This document shows, one piece after another, positions 7,228 to 14,819 of a DNA stretch of 18,414 nucleotides. Below the pieces are notes generated by a model. The model was not told where the DNA came from. It made no database searches and was given only the letters and a program-made list of their open reading frames with translations. This DNA is from JACDAF01 sp036276035. GTDB lineage: Bacteria > Chloroflexota > Limnocylindria > P2-11E. Both the position numbers and the translations under genes were made by a program. Where the stretch lies: positions 1 through 18,414 of the forward strand of contig DASUCM010000055.1 of NCBI GenBank assembly GCA_036276035.1. The letters run 5' to 3'. Positions within the stretch are counted from its first letter, which is position 1. Every line of letters begins with the position of its first letter.

Positions 7228-7785
7228 ATGACACTGCCGGACGGGCAGCCGGACGAGCACGCGCTGGTCGAGCGCGCACGGCGAGGAGACGGCGACGCGT
7301 ATGGAGAGCTCGTGACCCGCTACCAGGGGATCGCCACGCGCACCGCCTACGTCATCACCGGGGACGCGTCCGAGGCGGAGGAGGCGGCGCAGGATGCGTT
7401 CGTGAAGGCCTACCGGGCGCTCGGACGCTTCCGTGCAGGGGCGCCCTTCCGGCCGTGGCTCCTGCGCATCGTCGCGAACGAGGCCATCAACCGCCGGAAG
7501 TCGATGGGCCGCCGCGCGACCGTCGAGCTCACGGAGGCCTCCGACCGGCCGCAAGGCGACCGCGCCGTCTCGCCCGAGGAGGCCGCGCTCGCGACGGAGA
7601 CGCGGCGCGTCGTGGTCGCGGCGCTCGACCGCCTGCGCGAGGACGACCGGCTCGTCATCTCGTACCGCTACTTCCTCGATCTGTCGGAGGCGGAGATGGC
7701 GGAGGCCCTCGGTGTCGCCCGCGGCACCGTGAAGTCGCGTCTCTCGCGGGCGATGGCGCGGCTCCGCGAGGTCATGCGTGACTAG
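7228..7785 (+). CDS. ECF (group 4) RNA polymerase sigma-70 factor
   Basis: A 185-residue sigma factor of the extracytoplasmic-function class. Region 2 spans about residues 22-92 (YGELVTRYQ...AYVITGDASEAEEAAQDAFVKAY..., then FRPWLLRIVANEAINRRK), containing the -10 recognition and core-binding helices. Region 4 spans about 128-183, with the helix-turn-helix LSEAEMAEALGVARGTVKSR (152-171) for -35 recognition. Region 3 is absent, as is normal for the class. ATG 7228 directly follows GGAGAG, which is too close for an ideal SD, so the site may be used unconventionally. Its end overlaps the start of the next gene by 8 nt (GTGACTAG), coupling it to a membrane protein that is its likely regulator. The regulon and signal are unknown. 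Confidence 0.93.
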   Translation: MTLPDGQPDEHALVERARRGDGDAYGELVTRYQGIATRTAYVITGDASEAEEAAQDAFVKAYRALGRFRAGAPFRPWLLRIVANEAINRRKSMGRRATVELTEASDRPQGDRAVSPEEAALATETRRVVVAALDRLREDDRLVISYRYFLDLSEAEMAEALGVARGTVKSRLSRAMARLREVMRD

Positions 7786-8527
7786 GCGGCCGCTCACCGA
7801 CGCTGAGCTCGAGGCCGCGCTGCGCGACATCGGCGCGCACCTGCGCGCCCCGGCGCCGACGCAGCTCGCGCAGCGCGTGCGCGCGCGCATCGTCGTGACG
7901 CGACCGGAGCCGGCGCGCCGGCCGTGGCTCTTCGCGCTCGCGCCCGCGGCGCTCACCCTGCTCGTCATCGGCGCGGGAGCTGCCGCCGCGGACGTCATCC
8001 GCGTGCGCGGCGTCGACGTGTTCCGCGTGCCCGCGGTCAGCGTGCCGGCGCGGCAGCCCCTCGACCTCGGGGAACGCACGACGCTCGACGCGCTGCGTGC
8101 GGCCGCACAGCCGCGCGTGTCGAGCGACACGGCATTCGCGCGCCCGGACGAGGTCTACGTGCGACGGAGCGCCGCAGGCGAGCAGGTCTACTTCGCCTAC
8201 CACCCGCGCCCGGGCCTCCCCGCGGGGCCGACCGGCTACGGTGCGCTCGTCGGTCAGTTCTCCGGATCCCTCGACGCGTCGCTCATCGGCAAAGGGGTCG
8301 GGCCCGGCACGAAGGTCGAAAGCACGGTCGTCGCCGGCGAGCCCGGCATCTGGATCGAAGGTGAAGCGCACTTCTTCTTCTATCGCGACGCCCGCGGCGA
8401 CATCCACCAGGAGTCACTGCGACTGGCAGGCAACACCCTCCTCTGGCAGCACCGCGGCACGCTCATCCGTCTCGAGGCGCAGGTGAGCCGCGAACGGGCG
8501 CTCGAGATCGCCGCCTCGTTCCGGTAG
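7778..8527 (+). CDS. Membrane-anchored protein coupled to ECF sigma factor (putative anti-sigma factor)
   Basis: A 249-residue protein with a short cytoplasmic N-terminus (1-49), one membrane helix (about 50-72, WLFALAPAALTLLVIGAGAA) and an extracytoplasmic domain of about 175 residues. Location and topology are those of an anti-sigma factor: the cytoplasmic part would hold the sigma factor and the outer part would sense the signal. It has no cysteine at all, so it lacks the zinc HxxxCxxC anti-sigma motif; the N-terminus LTDAELEAALRDIGAHLRAP could still be an anti-sigma helix. The outer domain (YFAYHPRPGLP..., GEPGIWIEGEAHFFFY) resembles the DUF4367/RseB-like lipid-sensing fold loosely. The GTG start sits inside the sigma gene's end. 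The anti-sigma role is inferred from context. Confidence 0.72.
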   Translation: MTRRPLTDAELEAALRDIGAHLRAPAPTQLAQRVRARIVVTRPEPARRPWLFALAPAALTLLVIGAGAAAADVIRVRGVDVFRVPAVSVPARQPLDLGERTTLDALRAAAQPRVSSDTAFARPDEVYVRRSAAGEQVYFAYHPRPGLPAGPTGYGALVGQFSGSLDASLIGKGVGPGTKVESTVVAGEPGIWIEGEAHFFFYRDARGDIHQESLRLAGNTLLWQHRGTLIRLEAQVSRERALEIAASFR

Positions 8528-8547
8528 CGGTCACCTCCGGCCAGGAC

Positions 8548-8553
8548 TACGCT
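8548..8553 (+). promoter_or_regulatory. -10 hexamer of the second MoaD-like gene
   Basis: TACGCT ends 6 nt before GTG 8560 with no SD site between them, consistent with a leaderless transcript that starts separately from the sigma operon ending at 8527. Confidence 0.5.
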
Positions 8554-8559
8554 CGGGCC

Positions 8560-8838
8560 GTGCCCGTGTCGGTGCGGCTCTACGGCGCGTACAGCGGCTT
8601 CGCGGGCGGTGCCCGTGAGGCGAAGGTGGCGGGGCGGACCCTCCGCGAGGCGCTCGACTCGCTCGTCGCCGCGCACCCGTCGCTCCGCGAGCGCATCCGG
8701 GACGAGCACGGTCGATTGCGCGAGCACCTGAACGTCTATGTGAACAAGGACGACATGCGCTTCCTCGAGGGCGAGAGCACGCCCGTCCGGGACGGCGACG
8801 TCATCCACGTGATCCCCGCGGTATCAGGAGGACGGTGA
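8560..8838 (+). CDS. MoaD/ThiS family ubiquitin-like protein
   Basis: A 92-residue beta-grasp protein. VPVSVRLYGAYSGFAGG at the start and LNVYVNKDDMRFLEG followed by DGDVIHVIPAVSGG at the end match the MoaD family (COG1977) very well. MoaD normally ends in Gly-Gly, which is adenylated and thiocarboxylated by MoeB for molybdopterin synthesis; this one ends Gly-Gly-Arg. No other molybdenum-cofactor gene is nearby, so the pathway is open. Start GTG 8560 is supported by the TACGCT box 6 nt upstream. It is followed after 3 bp by the BNR-propeller gene, whose AGGAGG SD site lies within the end of this gene, so the two are cotranscribed. Confidence 0.85.
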   Translation: MPVSVRLYGAYSGFAGGAREAKVAGRTLREALDSLVAAHPSLRERIRDEHGRLREHLNVYVNKDDMRFLEGESTPVRDGDVIHVIPAVSGGR

Positions 8839-8841
8839 GGA

Positions 8842-9963
8842 ATGGCCAAGTCGGTCGCGGTCCTGGTCGGCACCAAGAAGGGACTGTTCGTCCTGCGGTC
8901 GGGCGCGGCGCGGTCGCGCTGGCGCGTCGAGGGTCCCCACTTCGCGGGCCAGCCGGTCACGCACGCGTCGTTCGATCCGCGGGACGGCGCGAGCATCTAC
9001 GCCGCGGTGAACGCGACGTGGGGCGGCCCCCGTATCGAGGTGAGCCGCGACCTTGGCAAGACCTGGAAGACGGCCGCGAACCCGGCCTTCCCCAAGGGAA
9101 CGGTCGGTGCCGCTGCCGGCGGCGGCGCGGACGGCGAGCTCTCCTTCAAGGAGACCTGGCACATCGAGCCGGGTCACGCGTCGACGCCGGACATCGTCTG
9201 GGCAGGGACGGCGCCTGCGGCGATCTTCCGCAGCGACGATCGCGGCATGACCTGGACGCTCGTCCCCGGCCTCAGCGGGCACCCCTCGCGCAAGACCTGG
9301 AACCCCGGCGGCGCGGGCACCATCAACCTGCACTCCATCGCCGTGGACGCCGCCGACCCGAAGAAGCTCGCGGTCGGCATCAGCGCCGGCGGCGTCTACG
9401 AGACGCGCGACGGCGGCAAGACGTGGGCGCCTCGCAACACCGGTCTGACGACGGAGACGTACGCGCCCGGCGTCGTCATGGAGAGCGGCCAGTGCGTCCA
9501 CCATCTCGTCGCCCATCCGACCGCGCCGAACGTCCGCTTCATGCAGGCGCACGAGGGCATCTGGTGGTGGAACGAGGCGCAGTCGCGCTGGGACAGCGGC
9601 GGCGACACCGGCCGGCCGGCGAACTACGGCTTCGCCGCGGCGATCCACCCGCACGACACCGAGACGGGTTACGTCTTCCCGCTCGATTGGCCCCAGCGCA
9701 TGTCCAACGAGCTCGGCGTCGCCGTCTACCGGACCCGTGATCGCGGCAAGACCTGGAAGCGGATGACCGCTGGCCTGCCGAAGGGCGCCCCGATGGAGGT
9801 CATGCGCGAGGGACTGGCGACGGACCGCCTCGACCCGGCAGGGGTGTACTTCGGGACCAATGCTGGCGAGGTGTGGGCGAGCGCCGACGAGGGGAAGACC
9901 TGGCAGCGCGCGGCGGAGTACCTACCGCCGGTGCTGTCGGTGGGGACCGCGACACTGGTCTAG
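8842..9963 (+). CDS. BNR/Asp-box beta-propeller protein (sialidase-like fold)
   Basis: A 373-residue propeller with five Asp-box repeats of the form S/T-x-D-x-G-x-T-W: SRDLGKTW (68-75), SDDRGMTW (131-138), TRDGGKTW (188-195), TRDRGKTW (298-305) and SADEGKTW (347-354). Homologues are often annotated exo-alpha-sialidase or Ycf48/photosystem II assembly-like (COG4447). I see no arginine-triad arrangement that would prove sialidase activity and no signal peptide, so a cytoplasmic binding or unknown enzymatic role is as likely. AGGAGG at 8826-8831 precedes ATG 8842 by 10 nt, and GAGGA is closer still. It is coupled to the MoaD-like gene upstream, a pairing I believe recurs in other genomes but could not verify here. 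Confidence 0.85.
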   Translation: MAKSVAVLVGTKKGLFVLRSGAARSRWRVEGPHFAGQPVTHASFDPRDGASIYAAVNATWGGPRIEVSRDLGKTWKTAANPAFPKGTVGAAAGGGADGELSFKETWHIEPGHASTPDIVWAGTAPAAIFRSDDRGMTWTLVPGLSGHPSRKTWNPGGAGTINLHSIAVDAADPKKLAVGISAGGVYETRDGGKTWAPRNTGLTTETYAPGVVMESGQCVHHLVAHPTAPNVRFMQAHEGIWWWNEAQSRWDSGGDTGRPANYGFAAAIHPHDTETGYVFPLDWPQRMSNELGVAVYRTRDRGKTWKRMTAGLPKGAPMEVMREGLATDRLDPAGVYFGTNAGEVWASADEGKTWQRAAEYLPPVLSVGTATLV

Positions 9964-9974
9964 TCCACTTCTGG

Positions 9975-9980
9975 CACTAT
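9975..9980 (+). promoter_or_regulatory. Possible -10 box for the GHL10 gene
   Basis: CACTAT matches four of six consensus bases. It would place the transcription start near 9987, giving a leader of about 34 nt that contains GGAAAGG before ATG 10021. The -35 region is not recognisable. The call is weak. Confidence 0.25.
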
Positions 9981-10020
9981 GCCGCACGGGTGGCGAGGGG
10001 CGGAAAGGTGGTCCGCCTTG

Positions 10021-11697
10021 ATGGTGCGGCTGGTGCTCGCGTTGGTGGTGGCGTTGCTCGTCCTTCCGCTGGTCCCGGGACCGGCGGCCGTGGCTGCGGG
10101 TCCCGCGCAGTTCCGCGCGTACTGGGTCGACGCGTTCGGCGAAGGCATCTTCACGCCCGCCGAGGTCGACAAGCTCGTCGCGGACTCGCGCGCCGCGAAC
10201 ATCAACGCGCTCGTGGTGCAGGTCGGCCGGCGTGGCGACTGCTTCTGCAACAACGCAAGCATGCCGCGCACGCAGGCGGGGATCGCCCCATACCCGTATG
10301 ACCCGTTGCAGACGCTCATCGACAAGGCCCACGCCGCGGGCATCGAGGTGCACGCGTGGATCATCACGACGGCGATCTGGAACAGCGTCGTGCCGCCCCG
10401 CGATCCGAGCCACGTCTTCAACACGCACGGCCCTTCGAAGACGGGGTACGACAACTGGATCATGACGAGGTCGGACGGCGCGAACCGCGGCGGCCTCGAC
10501 TACTACCTCGACCCGGGTCACCCCGCGGCGGCGGACTACATCGCGGAGATGTACCTCAGCGTCATCCGCAACTACGACGTCGATGGCGTGAACTTCGACC
10601 GCGTGCGGTATCCGGACTTCACGCTCGGCCTGGGTGTGCCGTCGTGGGGCTACAACCCCGTCGCCGTCGCGCGCTTCCAGGAGGCGACCGGCCGCACCGA
10701 CCGGCCGGCGCCGACCGACGCGCAGTGGGCGCAGTGGCGGCGGGACCAGGTGACGAACATCGTGCGCAAGGTCTACGTCGAGGCGCATGCCATCAAGCCG
10801 CACGTGCGCATCAGCGCCGACACGATCACCTACGGCTACGGCCCGCAGTCCGTTGGCGGCTGGGAGAGCACGCGGACGTACGCCGAGGTGCTCCAGGACT
10901 GGCGTGGCTGGATGCGCGAGGGGATCCTCGACCTGAACATCCCGATGAACTACAAGCGCGATCACTTCGTCACCGAGCCGAACAACCAGCGCCGCATGTA
11001 CCACGAGTGGAACGAGTTCTCGAAGGACAACCAGTACCGGCGTGAGACGGCGATCGGCTCCGCGCTGTACCTGAACTACATCGAGGGCTCCGTGCGGCAG
11101 GTCCGCGCAGCGCTCGCGCCGAGCGCCGCCGGCAACAGGGGCATCGGCTGGGTCGGGTACTCGTACCGCTCGCCGGACTGCCTCTCCACCGCACCGTTCT
11201 GCCCCGGCACGAGGCGCTCGACGCAGGAAAGCCGGATCGAGCTGACGAAGGCGCTCACGCAGCCGAGCAGCTACGACCCCGTGACGCCGCCGGTGTTCGG
11301 CGAGCCTGCGGCCGTGCCGGGGATGCCCTGGAAGGACGCGCCGACGCTCGGCCACGCGCGCGGCATCGTCCGCGCGGAAGGGGGCGGACAGCCCCTGGAC
11401 CAGGTACGCGTGGAGATCTACGACGCCGAGACCGACGCGCACGTCGCGACGCGGCTGACCGACGGTGCCGGGTGGTTCGGGATCGTCGATCTCGCTCCCG
11501 CGCGGTACAAGGCCGTCGTCGATCCGAGCGTCGCGTACGGACGGCACGTCGTCACGTTCGCGATCCGCGCGGGCCAGGTCGCGCGGGCGGACATCGAGGT
11601 GAAGCTCGTCGCGGAGCGGCCGAACGCTCAGCGCGGCCCGGACGTCGAAGGGTTCGACCCGCAGGAGCTCGACGAGCAGCCGAACGGCGAGCGGTAG
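10021..11697 (+). CDS. Exported GHL10/YngK-type (DUF187) glycoside hydrolase-like protein
   Basis: From ATG 10021 the protein is 558 residues: signal peptide 1-26 (MVRLVLALVVALLVLP... AVAA), a TIM barrel of the glycosyl-hydrolase-like 10 family (PF02638) at about 29-400, and a C-terminal beta-sandwich of carboxypeptidase-regulatory/SdrD-like type at about 440-540 (ARGIVRAEGGGQPLDQVRVEIYDAETD in part). Barrel landmarks are FRAYWVDAFGEGI (31-43), INALVVQVGRRGD (61-73), GIEVHAWIITTAIWN (107-121), YYLDPGHP (161-168) and VDGVNFDRVRYPD (187-199), where Asp192/Arg194 lie in the probable active site. It likely cuts or binds envelope glycans outside the cell. An in-frame ATG at 9979 would add 14 residues; I prefer 10021 because it gives a compact signal peptide and GGAAAGG lies upstream at 10002-10008. 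Its TAG abuts the next gene's stop with no gap. Confidence 0.87.
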   Translation: MVRLVLALVVALLVLPLVPGPAAVAAGPAQFRAYWVDAFGEGIFTPAEVDKLVADSRAANINALVVQVGRRGDCFCNNASMPRTQAGIAPYPYDPLQTLIDKAHAAGIEVHAWIITTAIWNSVVPPRDPSHVFNTHGPSKTGYDNWIMTRSDGANRGGLDYYLDPGHPAAADYIAEMYLSVIRNYDVDGVNFDRVRYPDFTLGLGVPSWGYNPVAVARFQEATGRTDRPAPTDAQWAQWRRDQVTNIVRKVYVEAHAIKPHVRISADTITYGYGPQSVGGWESTRTYAEVLQDWRGWMREGILDLNIPMNYKRDHFVTEPNNQRRMYHEWNEFSKDNQYRRETAIGSALYLNYIEGSVRQVRAALAPSAAGNRGIGWVGYSYRSPDCLSTAPFCPGTRRSTQESRIELTKALTQPSSYDPVTPPVFGEPAAVPGMPWKDAPTLGHARGIVRAEGGGQPLDQVRVEIYDAETDAHVATRLTDGAGWFGIVDLAPARYKAVVDPSVAYGRHVVTFAIRAGQVARADIEVKLVAERPNAQRGPDVEGFDPQELDEQPNGER

Positions 11698-12600
11698 CTA
11701 GGGAAGCGCGGCGGTGTCGAGCGTGAGGCTCGGCGCCGCCGCGCGAAGCTCGTGCGCGCCGTCGGGGAGGGGGTGCTCCCAGAAGAAGCGCTCGCCGTCG
11801 AACGCGACGTAGCGGACCGGCAGCACCGGGCCGTCCGTCGTGACGCGCGTCCAGCGCCCGTCGGTACCGCGCCGCGCGATGCCCGTGCGCTCCTCGTAGT
11901 TGTCCTCGGGCCGCGCGATGCCGTCGTAGAGCGCGAGGCCGGGGGCGAGCAGGCACGAGATCCGCGTCTCGTACGCGTCCCAGCCGGTCTCCGGTGGCGA
12001 GAGGACGACGCCTTCCCACGTCCACCGCCGGCCGTCGGCGCTCCGCGCGAGCCCCGTGGCCGAACGCACGGTGCCGGTGCCGAAGACGTCGCCGGTCGTG
12101 TGATCAGGCGGGGTGGCCGGGACCGCGACGCTCGCGTACATCGCGAGGCCGGCTGCGTCGGCGACGACGACCGGATCCTTCACGCCTTCGCTCGCGGTCG
12201 ACGCGGCGCTCAGTACGAGCGTCGGGCTCGTCGCGTCGAACTGCCTCGGGTCGCGGGTCGTGAGGAGGTCGATCCGCCATCGTCCGTCCGAGCGATCGAC
12301 GGAGCTGAGGTACAGGAGCAGCTCGTCGTCGAGAGCGACCAGGCACGCGCGCTCGAGCGACGGGCTCGCGAGGTGCGCAGCGCGGATCGCGGTGAGGTCG
12401 ATGACCCGATCTCCCTCGAGGCGCGCGACGCGGATCTCGTAGCCGCGGCGCGGACGCGGAGCGCGTAGCCGGTAGGTCAACAGCTCGATACTGCGAAACC
12501 TCGCGCGACTCGGCGCGCCGGCCCACCAGCCCTCGCCGTTGCCTGGGGCCGTGACGAGCGTCACTCCGCCCGTGTGATCGAAGGGTCGGATCTCCGGCAT
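11698..12600 (-). CDS. Five-bladed propeller glycosidase-like protein (GH43/GH32/GH130-type fold), hypothetical
   Basis: A 300-residue protein without a signal peptide or membrane helix. It contains aromatic and Asp-rich strand patterns of furanosidase-like propellers: GGVTLVTAPGNGEGWWAG near the start, EGVKDPVVVADAAGLAMYAS in the middle (compare the DP-x-V...YM motif of GH43/GH32), WDAYETRISC and GLALYDGIA in the last third (compare the YxG motif of GH130). These are fold resemblances; I cannot point to a complete catalytic triad, so the activity is not established. ATG 12600 (MPEIRPF) is chosen since TATCAA lies 7 nt upstream and the coding signature is lost beyond. It converges end to end with the GHL10 gene, which suggests a shared carbohydrate theme but not an operon. 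Confidence 0.6.
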   Translation of the reverse strand: MPEIRPFDHTGGVTLVTAPGNGEGWWAGAPSRARFRSIELLTYRLRAPRPRRGYEIRVARLEGDRVIDLTAIRAAHLASPSLERACLVALDDELLLYLSSVDRSDGRWRIDLLTTRDPRQFDATSPTLVLSAASTASEGVKDPVVVADAAGLAMYASVAVPATPPDHTTGDVFGTGTVRSATGLARSADGRRWTWEGVVLSPPETGWDAYETRISCLLAPGLALYDGIARPEDNYEERTGIARRGTDGRWTRVTTDGPVLPVRYVAFDGERFFWEHPLPDGAHELRAAAPSLTLDTAALP

Positions 12601-12699
12601 CAGTTTCTTGATACTCGCCCGCCTTGATGGGTGATGGAAGCGCGTGCGGTCCTCCTTCAACACTCTCGGCATGCGCGCGATCAGAGGTGGGATGAGCTC
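12601..12699. promoter_or_regulatory. Divergent promoter region (glycosidase-like / FecR genes)
   Basis: This 99-bp stretch separates the starts at 12600 (-) and 12700 (+). On the - strand TATCAA ends 7 nt before ATG 12600. On the + strand the same bases read TTGATACTC, with GATACT (12609-12614) as a possible -10. Third-position G/C falls to about 65% in the FecR reading frame here, far below the gene proper, so it is unlikely to be coding. An AGAGGTGG Shine-Dalgarno site at 12683-12690 serves the GTG at 12700. Confidence 0.45.
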
Positions 12700-14754
12700 G
12701 TGCTGACCCAATGGCGCAAGGCGCCACGACCTGTCCGTTCGGCGGTCATCGGGCTGACGCTCCTCGCGTTCGTCCTCGTGGCGACCGGCGTCGTCGCGCT
12801 CCTCTCGGCACGGCCGGCGCTCGCCGCGAGCTCCACGCTCACGGTGCTCAGCGGGACCGTCGCCGTGCGGGAAGGCTCAGGTGAGTTCGCGGTCGCGCAG
12901 GACGGCCAGCTCGTCGGCCCCGGCATGACCATCCGGACCGGCGCCGGCGCGAACGCGGTCCTTACCTACGTCGACGGCTCGACGGTGACGATCGAGCCCG
13001 AGAGCGAGCTCGTCATCGAGCGGCTCGAGGTGAGCGCCGCGGGCGATCTCGTCGCCGTGGTCCAGCAGGCCTTCGGCCGGACCTGGCACGTCGTCGTGAA
13101 CAAGATCGGGCCGACCGGACGCTACGAGGTGCGTGCGCCCGCGGCGACCGCCGCCGTCCGCGGTACCGCGTTCCAGGTCAATGTCCTTCGCGACGGCGCG
13201 CTCGAGCTCGAGACCGCGGACGGGATCGTCGCGACGAGCGGTGCTGGCGCGACGGTCGACGTGAATCCGGGCCAGATCACCACTGTCCCTCTGAACGCGG
13301 CGCCCGCGCCGCCCGCCCCGGCGCCCGCGCCACAGGCCGTCGTCCGCATCACGCTCGACGCGACCGCGAACGGCGTCGCCGTGGACCAGAACGGCCGCTC
13401 TGTCGGCGTGCAGAACGGCCAGGCGGTCCGCTACGTCCCGGGCTCGAAGGTGGAGCTCGTCAACGGGCAGCTCGTGCTCACCATCCCGACGAACGATCCT
13501 GGCCGCATCAGCACCGTCGTGAAGCCGGACGCCAGCGCACCGCGCGGTCCCGTCCAGATCCAGACACAGGTGCTCGCCGGCGGGAATGTCGTCGCGAGCA
13601 CCGTCGAGGAGCGCCGCGTGGACGCGCTGGGGAGCGCGAAGGGTGGCGTCGTCCTGACGACGACCGGCGTCATCGTCCTGTCCGACACGGAGGCACGGTC
13701 GTTCGGCGCGCCGATCATCGGTAAGGCGCCCGAGCGTCCGACGTCCAGCGTGCCGGCCCCGGCCCCGATCGTGACGCCGCGGCCGACGGCCACATCGCAG
13801 CCGAGCGGATCGCCGCCCCCGCCGCCGGGCGGCGCGACGTTCCTCGGTGGCTTCCAGGCGTTCGGTTCCGGTGCGGCGACGGGCTCGCTCGTGCGCTTCA
13901 CCGCCGAGATCCCCAAGGAGCTCCTCCCGCCGCCGCCGCCGAGCAAGGACGGCTGCCTGCCGTTCGCGGTCGAGTGCACGCGGATCCGCTTCGTGCCCGA
14001 CCCGTCACCGGCTGCGCCCCCGGTCATCGATCTGCGCGACACGTCGTTCCTGCCGAAGGACGTCGTGCTGCCGACCACCGCGACCGCGGTGTTCACGCGC
14101 GATGCGGCCGCGGTCCCGGGCGCCACAGGTCTGTCGGTGCGCTCGACGTTCGCCGAAGGCTGCGAGCAGACGGTGCTCGGCATGATCTGCAAGGGGCCCG
14201 CGACACCGCCGCCACCGCCGCCGGGCGTCACGCTGCCGCCGGACTTCGGGGCGCGGCTGCCGCTGGTGCCCGTCACGTCGCGGCCGGCACCATTAAGCAC
14301 GCCCGGGTTCGTGCCGCCGGCCCTGCCGATCACTCCGCCGTTCGGCGTCACGCCGCCGCCCCTGCAGACGCTCGTCCCGATCGGGACGCCACCGCCGTCC
14401 GTCCCGCCGATCCTCGCCACCGCGCCGCCGCCGATCTTCACGCTCGCGCCCGCGCCGACACCGGCTCCGACGATCGGGACCATCATCATCGCGCCGCTGC
14501 CGACGCTCTCGATCGCCACGCCCACGCCCACGCCCACGCCGGCTCCGACCATCGGCTCCATCATCATCGCGCCGCTGCCGACGCTCTCGATCGCGACGCC
14601 CGCACCGACGCCGACCCCCACACCGGCGCCGACGCTCGCTCCGGTCCTGCTCACGCCGTCGCCGATACTCATCGTGCCGCTCGTAACGCCAACGCCAACG
14701 CCAACGCCGACGCCCGCGCCGATCCTCACCCTGGCGCCGATCAGGATCTTCTAG
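12700..14754 (+). CDS. Membrane-anchored FecR-domain protein with Pro/Thr-rich repeat tail
   Basis: From GTG 12700 the product has 684 residues. It starts VLTQWRKAPRPVR, followed by a membrane helix or signal peptide (about 15-43, ending ARPALAAS). A FecR domain (PF04773) follows at about 50-185: LTVLSGTVAVREG, GMTIRTGAGANAVLTYVDGSTVTIEPESEL in part, then YEVRAPAATAAVRGTAFQV, the classic FecR core. The rest is low-complexity: Pro/Ala linkers, a second beta-rich stretch, and a tail with PTPTPTP runs and two copies of a 26-residue unit. There are also two short Cys-containing segments (KDGCLPFAVECTR and EGCEQTVLGMICK). FecR domains usually regulate sigma factors or bind at the envelope; here no sigma gene adjoins it, so a structural surface role is likely. 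GTG 12631 is an alternative start, but 12700 has a strong SD (AGAGGTGG, 12683-12690) and matching codon bias. Confidence 0.85.
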   Translation: MLTQWRKAPRPVRSAVIGLTLLAFVLVATGVVALLSARPALAASSTLTVLSGTVAVREGSGEFAVAQDGQLVGPGMTIRTGAGANAVLTYVDGSTVTIEPESELVIERLEVSAAGDLVAVVQQAFGRTWHVVVNKIGPTGRYEVRAPAATAAVRGTAFQVNVLRDGALELETADGIVATSGAGATVDVNPGQITTVPLNAAPAPPAPAPAPQAVVRITLDATANGVAVDQNGRSVGVQNGQAVRYVPGSKVELVNGQLVLTIPTNDPGRISTVVKPDASAPRGPVQIQTQVLAGGNVVASTVEERRVDALGSAKGGVVLTTTGVIVLSDTEARSFGAPIIGKAPERPTSSVPAPAPIVTPRPTATSQPSGSPPPPPGGATFLGGFQAFGSGAATGSLVRFTAEIPKELLPPPPPSKDGCLPFAVECTRIRFVPDPSPAAPPVIDLRDTSFLPKDVVLPTTATAVFTRDAAAVPGATGLSVRSTFAEGCEQTVLGMICKGPATPPPPPPGVTLPPDFGARLPLVPVTSRPAPLSTPGFVPPALPITPPFGVTPPPLQTLVPIGTPPPSVPPILATAPPPIFTLAPAPTPAPTIGTIIIAPLPTLSIATPTPTPTPAPTIGSIIIAPLPTLSIATPAPTPTPTPAPTLAPVLLTPSPILIVPLVTPTPTPTPTPAPILTLAPIRIF
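14461..14600 (+). repeat. Two tandem copies of a 78-bp unit inside the FecR-protein gene
   Basis: The segment starting at 14461 recurs at 14539, an offset of 78 bp (26 codons). About 62 bases can be aligned, with only some four differences. Each copy encodes PAPTIG(T/S)IIIAPLPTLSIAT followed by a Thr-Pro linker. The near identity at DNA level indicates recent duplication or gene conversion. Confidence 0.85.
14685..14714 (+). repeat. Hexanucleotide microsatellite (AACGCC, five units)
   Basis: Four perfect AACGCC units (14685-14708) and one GACGCC unit (14709-14714) encode Thr-Pro repeats near the C-terminus of the FecR protein. The unit is in frame, so copy-number changes by slippage would lengthen or shorten the Thr-Pro stalk without a frameshift. 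CCA codons here are uncommon elsewhere in this GC-rich window. Confidence 0.8.
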
Positions 14755-14803
14755 GCACCGACGCGCGTACGGGCACGATCGCGGCGATCGCGGCGTTCGC
14801 GGC

Positions 14804-14809
14804 TACACT
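14804..14809 (+). promoter_or_regulatory. -10 hexamer of tRNA-Pro
   Basis: TACACT ends 10 nt before the first base of the mature tRNA at 14820, which would leave a 5' leader of only a few bases for RNase P. No clear -35 box is seen in the GC-rich stretch before it. Confidence 0.45.
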
Positions 14810-14819
14810 CGATGTCCCA

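Noticed and set aside
8842..9963. True exo-alpha-sialidase
   Set aside because: Asp-boxes define only the propeller fold. I could not identify the arginine triad or a signal peptide, so the enzymatic name is not supported.
12631..12699. FecR-protein start at GTG 12631
   Set aside because: The extra 23 codons have much lower third-position G/C than the gene, would put 37 residues before the membrane helix, and ignore the strong SD site before GTG 12700. It is kept only as an alternative.
14461..14714. Repeats as a possible CRISPR array
   Set aside because: The units are in-frame coding repeats without spacers of constant length, and no cas genes are present.
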